From NCBI GenBank assembly GCA_012931725.1, contig CM022948.1, forward strand, positions 89,426,888 through 89,490,887: DNA of 64,000 nucleotides. Reading direction: 5' to 3'. Shown in pieces: positions 60,301-64,000 of this stretch. The notes under the pieces were generated by a model. The model made no database searches. It was not told the origin of the DNA and saw only the letters and a list, made by a program, of their open reading frames with translations. Source of the stretch: Litsea cubeba (taxonomy: Eukaryota; Streptophyta; Magnoliopsida; Laurales; Lauraceae). The translations under genes and the position numbers were made by a program. Positions within the stretch are counted from its first letter, which is position 1. Every line of letters starts with the position of its first letter.

Positions 60301-61618
60301 TTCTAATAAGGTCAAGTGACGAATTAGAACTCACAAAGGAAAACTTTGATAGATAGGAAAAGGATATACTGATGGTGAAGTTGTTGACATCTTACTGAAA
60401 ATTTTGACTGGTTAATGATCAAAAGAAAGAGAAGAAATTTGACAAGTTAAGGTAGCCTAGCTAGCTTTACAAACATTAGATAGAGAGTACCATTTATCGC
60501 TTCATGGCATTCTAGGGTTGCATGTTATCAGTAAAGCCATTTTTTTTATGTTAATCTTACAGTTTCAGAACAGCAGATAACTAGGAAATAAAATGGATAT
60601 GATAGTTTATCCATGAACAGTTTAATATCAAAACTCCATCAGCTGCTAACCATTTCAAGATCCGGGAAGCACTCGGTTGGAAACTTATAAATTCATTTGT
60701 CGGTAAGATCTTTCTATTAAATATGTAATCTATACTCACCTCAGTTTAATGTTCTGTAAGAAAATACAATTTTCTTGCAATCAAAACACCAAATATTATA
60801 TCAAAGTTAATTGTCTCTTCACTTCCTCTTAATCCAAAGAGCAGCACATCAAGCCCCAGAACCTCACAACGTCCCACTCTTTTAAAGATCAATTCTTGTC
60901 GAAATGCATTCCAAATTGCAATCGGTTTGATATTTTGGAGGCAAGAATGTTATAGATCATCATCACCATCAAAGCCTTGTCCCAACCATGTTGGCATCGG
61001 CTGCATGAATTTTGTTTCTCCATTCCGATCTATCCTAAGCCAAATCCTCATATACTGATAGGTTGCACTTCTTCAAATCCATCCTTACTACTCTCAATTA
61101 GGTTAGCTAGCAAATTGTAGATCATATTGGTCAGGATGCTACTTATGTTTCTTACGTCTATGATCCGAATTAACAATAGCAGTTGGCACTCAGCACCAAG
61201 AATAATTTGAAGCAGAAAATGAAGAAAAATAATATCCTAAGTCAGTGAGATTCTAGTACGTAGAATGGAGGAGATGGAACTGGCACTGACATTTTTGTCC
61301 ATGTTCAAGCCACTTGCAATTTTGTGAACATATAAACATCAATAACAGTATAAACTTGAGTGCTAAACATTGCAAAAATAGAAGTAGAGTTTTCAGCACA
61401 ACTTAAATAAACATGGATGAAGGAAAGATACCAGAAAGACCATATTTTTGGAGAAAGCCCGCCGCTGTTGCAGCATCCCAATCATACCTGACATAAGACA
61501 GTAAAAATTGAGCTAAAAGAAAACTGCAGAAAAACAACCCATAGTTACATAAAACGAATCCATAGAACATACTGGTGTTTGGTAGGCTCTTGAGGTTTTG
61601 GTTCAATCAGAAGCGTCC
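57334..61618 (-). CDS. XYLA: Xylose isomerase, C-terminal ten exons (5' part not in window), frameshift in penultimate exon
   Basis: Interconverts D-xylose and D-xylulose (EC 5.3.1.5), a metal-dependent TIM-barrel enzyme; the plant form enters the secretory pathway. Exons on the minus strand: 61573-61618, 61432-61487, 58996-59047, 58801-58880, 58385-58455, 58243-58283, 57855-57954, 57707-57778, 57551-57627 and 57334-57369. All have GT-AG sites and matching phases. Visible active-site segments: LIEPKPQEPT (catalytic Lys, metal Glu), LNIECNHATLSGH, NIDANTGD, GWDTDQF and GFNFDAKLRRES (metal Asp residues). These ~210 codons are the C-terminal half of a ~480-aa protein. The exon at 57551-57627 has 77 bp instead of the expected 78. 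A base is missing in the G run after EW (57578-57581), so the usual GRPTVASAKQ|ELAEMIFQSAL end is read out of frame. Upstream exons were not found up to 64000. Confidence 0.93.
59600..60420 (+). pseudogene. LINE reverse transcriptase relic inside a xylose isomerase intron
   Basis: The plus strand carries decayed fragments in RT order: LDQVSAWSQYL..LVMD (compare LDQGSALSPYLF), then after a frameshift WCMLLVDDVVLINQ (the (A/V)DD catalytic box) with NNKLKL (compare NTKLELW), later RWTKWSA, and finally RWFGHICRR, the usual RWFGHV(Q/C)RR tail segment. Stops and frameshifts are frequent. It is antisense to the host gene, in the 59048-61431 intron. Confidence 0.82.
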
Positions 61619-64000
61619 CTGAAAAGCAGAATTGTTAGTTTCTCACTCCCTCAAAACGAAAAGAAGACTAATACCAGTTAGTAAACATTTGACAAGCAAA
61701 AAAAATGCAAAGAAAAAGTTGTTCAAACGTCATACATAAAAATAACCATCTAATTTAGCCTATTATATGAATGTTGTGTAGACAATAGCCTTTAGAACTG
61801 GTTGGGGTAAGCCAGAGCCCAGCCCATATAACCATCAGGCCTAAGATTAAGGCTTGATTCGTCCATTTTCACGAGTCACTACAATTTAAAACACACAAAA
61901 TTTTAACCATACAAACTGGCTATGCGGTCACAAAAGAAGCCTGCTGCAGTGATATTATTTGCAAGCATTTCTCTGTAGAGAAGATTTTATATATATAGGC
62001 AGTGCGATATAAATTATAAAACCTTGTGGTGATTCATAGACCATACGCATGAAAAAAATACCTGTCAATTTCAGTTCAGTTTGACAAAACAAGCCAAAAC
62101 TGTTCGGTTTGAACAGGCGACCAAACGTAACAGCCCGCTAGAAGATTTCCGTCCAGATTCTGGACCACTTCAGCAGTTCCGATCCAGATTTAATGCCAAG
62201 ATGGCCAGATTTTGGTCAGACAAGAAGGTAATACGAGTTTTTTTTTTTTTCTTTTTTTTTCTTTAACACAAAAAAACCCTTATATAGTGATTTAGGTACA
62301 AGTTTGACACACTCTGTAGTGTGGTGATTATGTGAAAGTCTTTTTTATTATTTTATTTTAGGGTTTGATATTGAAAATGGAAGATGAGGGCTGAGAATGC
62401 AAGCTATAACTTCACTCACAAACACACATGGCTTATAAATTATATGTTTGGCATGTAGAATTAACATATTGCATTGTTGATTTAGAAGAATGAACCAAAT
62501 AGTATAGATATTAACTTCTTCATATTTTTTACTTAGATATTTTTAATATCTTACAAATTTTACTGGACCAAAACTTTGAAATAAAGCACTTAACACCAAA
62601 CTAGCAGAAATGTTCAACCAAGAGTTGAACCAAAATGTTGTCCAAAATGACATTGGCAACTGTGCATGACATGCATGCACAATTGTGCTCGCCACATTTT
62701 GTCAACTCTGTTTCAGATGCTTTTCTTTTTCTTTTTCTTTTTTGGGCAACAAGATGGACCATTCCAGGCATTGTGGCATTCCCTTATGAAAATGATACGA
62801 TGGGAAAAGAAAAAACTTAAAAATATGAATAAAGCATAAAATAGTAGAAAGCTGAAACAACACTAAGAAAGCATACATCTATCATTTAACATGACGTAAA
62901 CTACAAATAGCCACCTTTTTTTAATAGTAAAGTACTTATGTATCTAAATCATAAATTAAAGAAATTCATTAATTAACATCAAACAAGTAAGTTAAATAAA
63001 TGATTGAAGAGCATTTGTATATGCATCATTTCTTTTAATCCCTCCCATTCCAAAGAGAGGGTTAAATGACTCTTACGTCCATTGTTTCGGCTTTAAAGGG
63101 GAGGGGAAAATGTGAAAAAAATAATAAAAATAAACAAAAAGTTAATGAGCGAAAATAGGGAAACAGGGCAATAGGGCATGGGCTATGCTCTAGCCGGAAG
63201 AGGCCAAAATTCTGGCTGAAATGTTTAGGGGGTTGTTCTATTCCTGTATGTACTCTGAAACAGAAGACGAGAGCCAAATCCTGCAAGAATGCAATGAAAC
63301 TGACAACTAAGGATCCCAACCATCTGATTCTACTAACTGAACTGGGAATTGAAAAAAAAAAAGGAAAAGAATTGAGACAACATGGCCCAAGGCATCATGT
63401 ATGATATTTGAGCTTTGGGTCTTTGCATATGGGGCATTGGGGCCCATGGTTTGAAGCATAAACCCATTGTGCTCATGAGGTCCGCACCATAGATAGAGAA
63501 AGCGCAGAACATGACCAAGGAGTAAGATCCTATCAATTCAACCTTAGAATCTATCATACATCCACTTTCTTCTGGATGACAATTTGTAGGTCAAATATCA
63601 AAGATCAGGAATTTTGGATAGATGTCCATTATTGTAGTTCCAGTGTTCAACCCTGTAATTCCATTGTTTCAGTATTTCCAAAATATGGTTGTGTGACTTG
63701 TAATAATTAATCCTATTATCATAACACAAATAATGTGCATGTCTTTTGCAGAGATGGTTCTACCTCGTTGGAAAATCATCCTGGTATCTGAAGGATGAGA
63801 TATAGGCCAAGAGAAACTTGAACTATAATTGATACTTGCTAATCAAACCTTTCATCGGTTTTTTGAAAAAGAAAGAACAAAAAAAGTACTTTATAAATTG
63901 AATTAGGTTATTTTTTTCCTTCAGCATTATGTTTATTTTGACCATAGGGCAAACATTTCTCTGGATTTTTAGTCATCATATTAAGTTTTTCAAATCTGCA
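61619..64000. other. Xylose isomerase upstream intron or flank, no exon found
   Basis: The exon at 61573-61618 begins at a clear acceptor (CTTTTCAG), so more exons lie further along the minus strand. I found no segment here matching the upstream part of the protein, which implies either an intron of at least 2.4 kb or an undetected small exon. A T-rich run occurs near 62238-62261. Confidence 0.55.

Noticed and set aside
62081..62266. 61-codon plus-strand frame with charged composition
   Set aside because: Ends in a poly-T-encoded Phe run and has no known motif or splice neighbours.

Overview
This window is nuclear DNA of a flowering plant. The evidence is the many-exon genes with GT-AG introns, the AT-rich and repeat-rich intergenic DNA, a Ty1/copia element, several hAT and Mutator-type elements, LINE and SINE relics, and plant gene families (CIPK kinase, CC-NBS-LRR receptors, plant xylose isomerase). 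A woody or magnoliid-type angiosperm would fit the intergenic style, but that is a guess. No tRNA, rRNA, CRISPR array or bacterial operon was seen.

Layout. (1) 3.9-7.4 kb, minus strand: a complete 14-exon CBL-interacting protein kinase, closest in motifs to CIPK21, with an 18-residue in-frame duplication at its C-terminus. (2) 8-16 kb: a gene-free stretch with a foldback MITE, a hAT derivative that keeps the 3' end of a transposase gene, and duplicated AT-rich DNA. (3) 15.7-23.5 kb: an ~810-bp tandem duplication whose second copy was split by a Ty1/copia retrotransposon (16542-22738, minus strand, TSD gtcat, long gag-pol ORF). (4) 23.8-33.8 kb: a Mutator-like long-TIR element, a hAT MITE, a foldback and tandem repeats, but no recognisable gene. 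(5) 33.8-54.8 kb: an NLR locus on the minus strand. One intact single-coding-exon CC-NBS-LRR gene (35663-38974) and one pseudogene copy (49888-53538) lie in duplicated blocks that include a 5'-UTR intron and the 3' flank. A third copy of the 3' flank, without its NLR, lies between them (45.6-46.5 kb). TE insertions with clear target duplications (hAT at 40.1 and 42.8 kb, SINE at 45.0 kb) sit inside or beside the array. (6) 57.3-61.6 kb, minus strand: the 3' ten exons of a xylose isomerase gene. One intron carries a LINE relic, and the penultimate exon is one base short, which shifts the frame for the last ~20 residues. The upstream exons were not found before the window ends.

The three genes are not an operon and show no functional link. 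The CIPK acts in calcium signalling, the NLR in effector-triggered immunity and the isomerase in sugar metabolism. I found no clearly new biological system. The most informative material is the history of the NLR array (duplication, UTR-intron transposon insertion, pseudogenisation) and the small coding changes in the CIPK and xylose isomerase genes. Repeat boundaries, target duplications and splice sites were read by eye. No alignment or database search was run.
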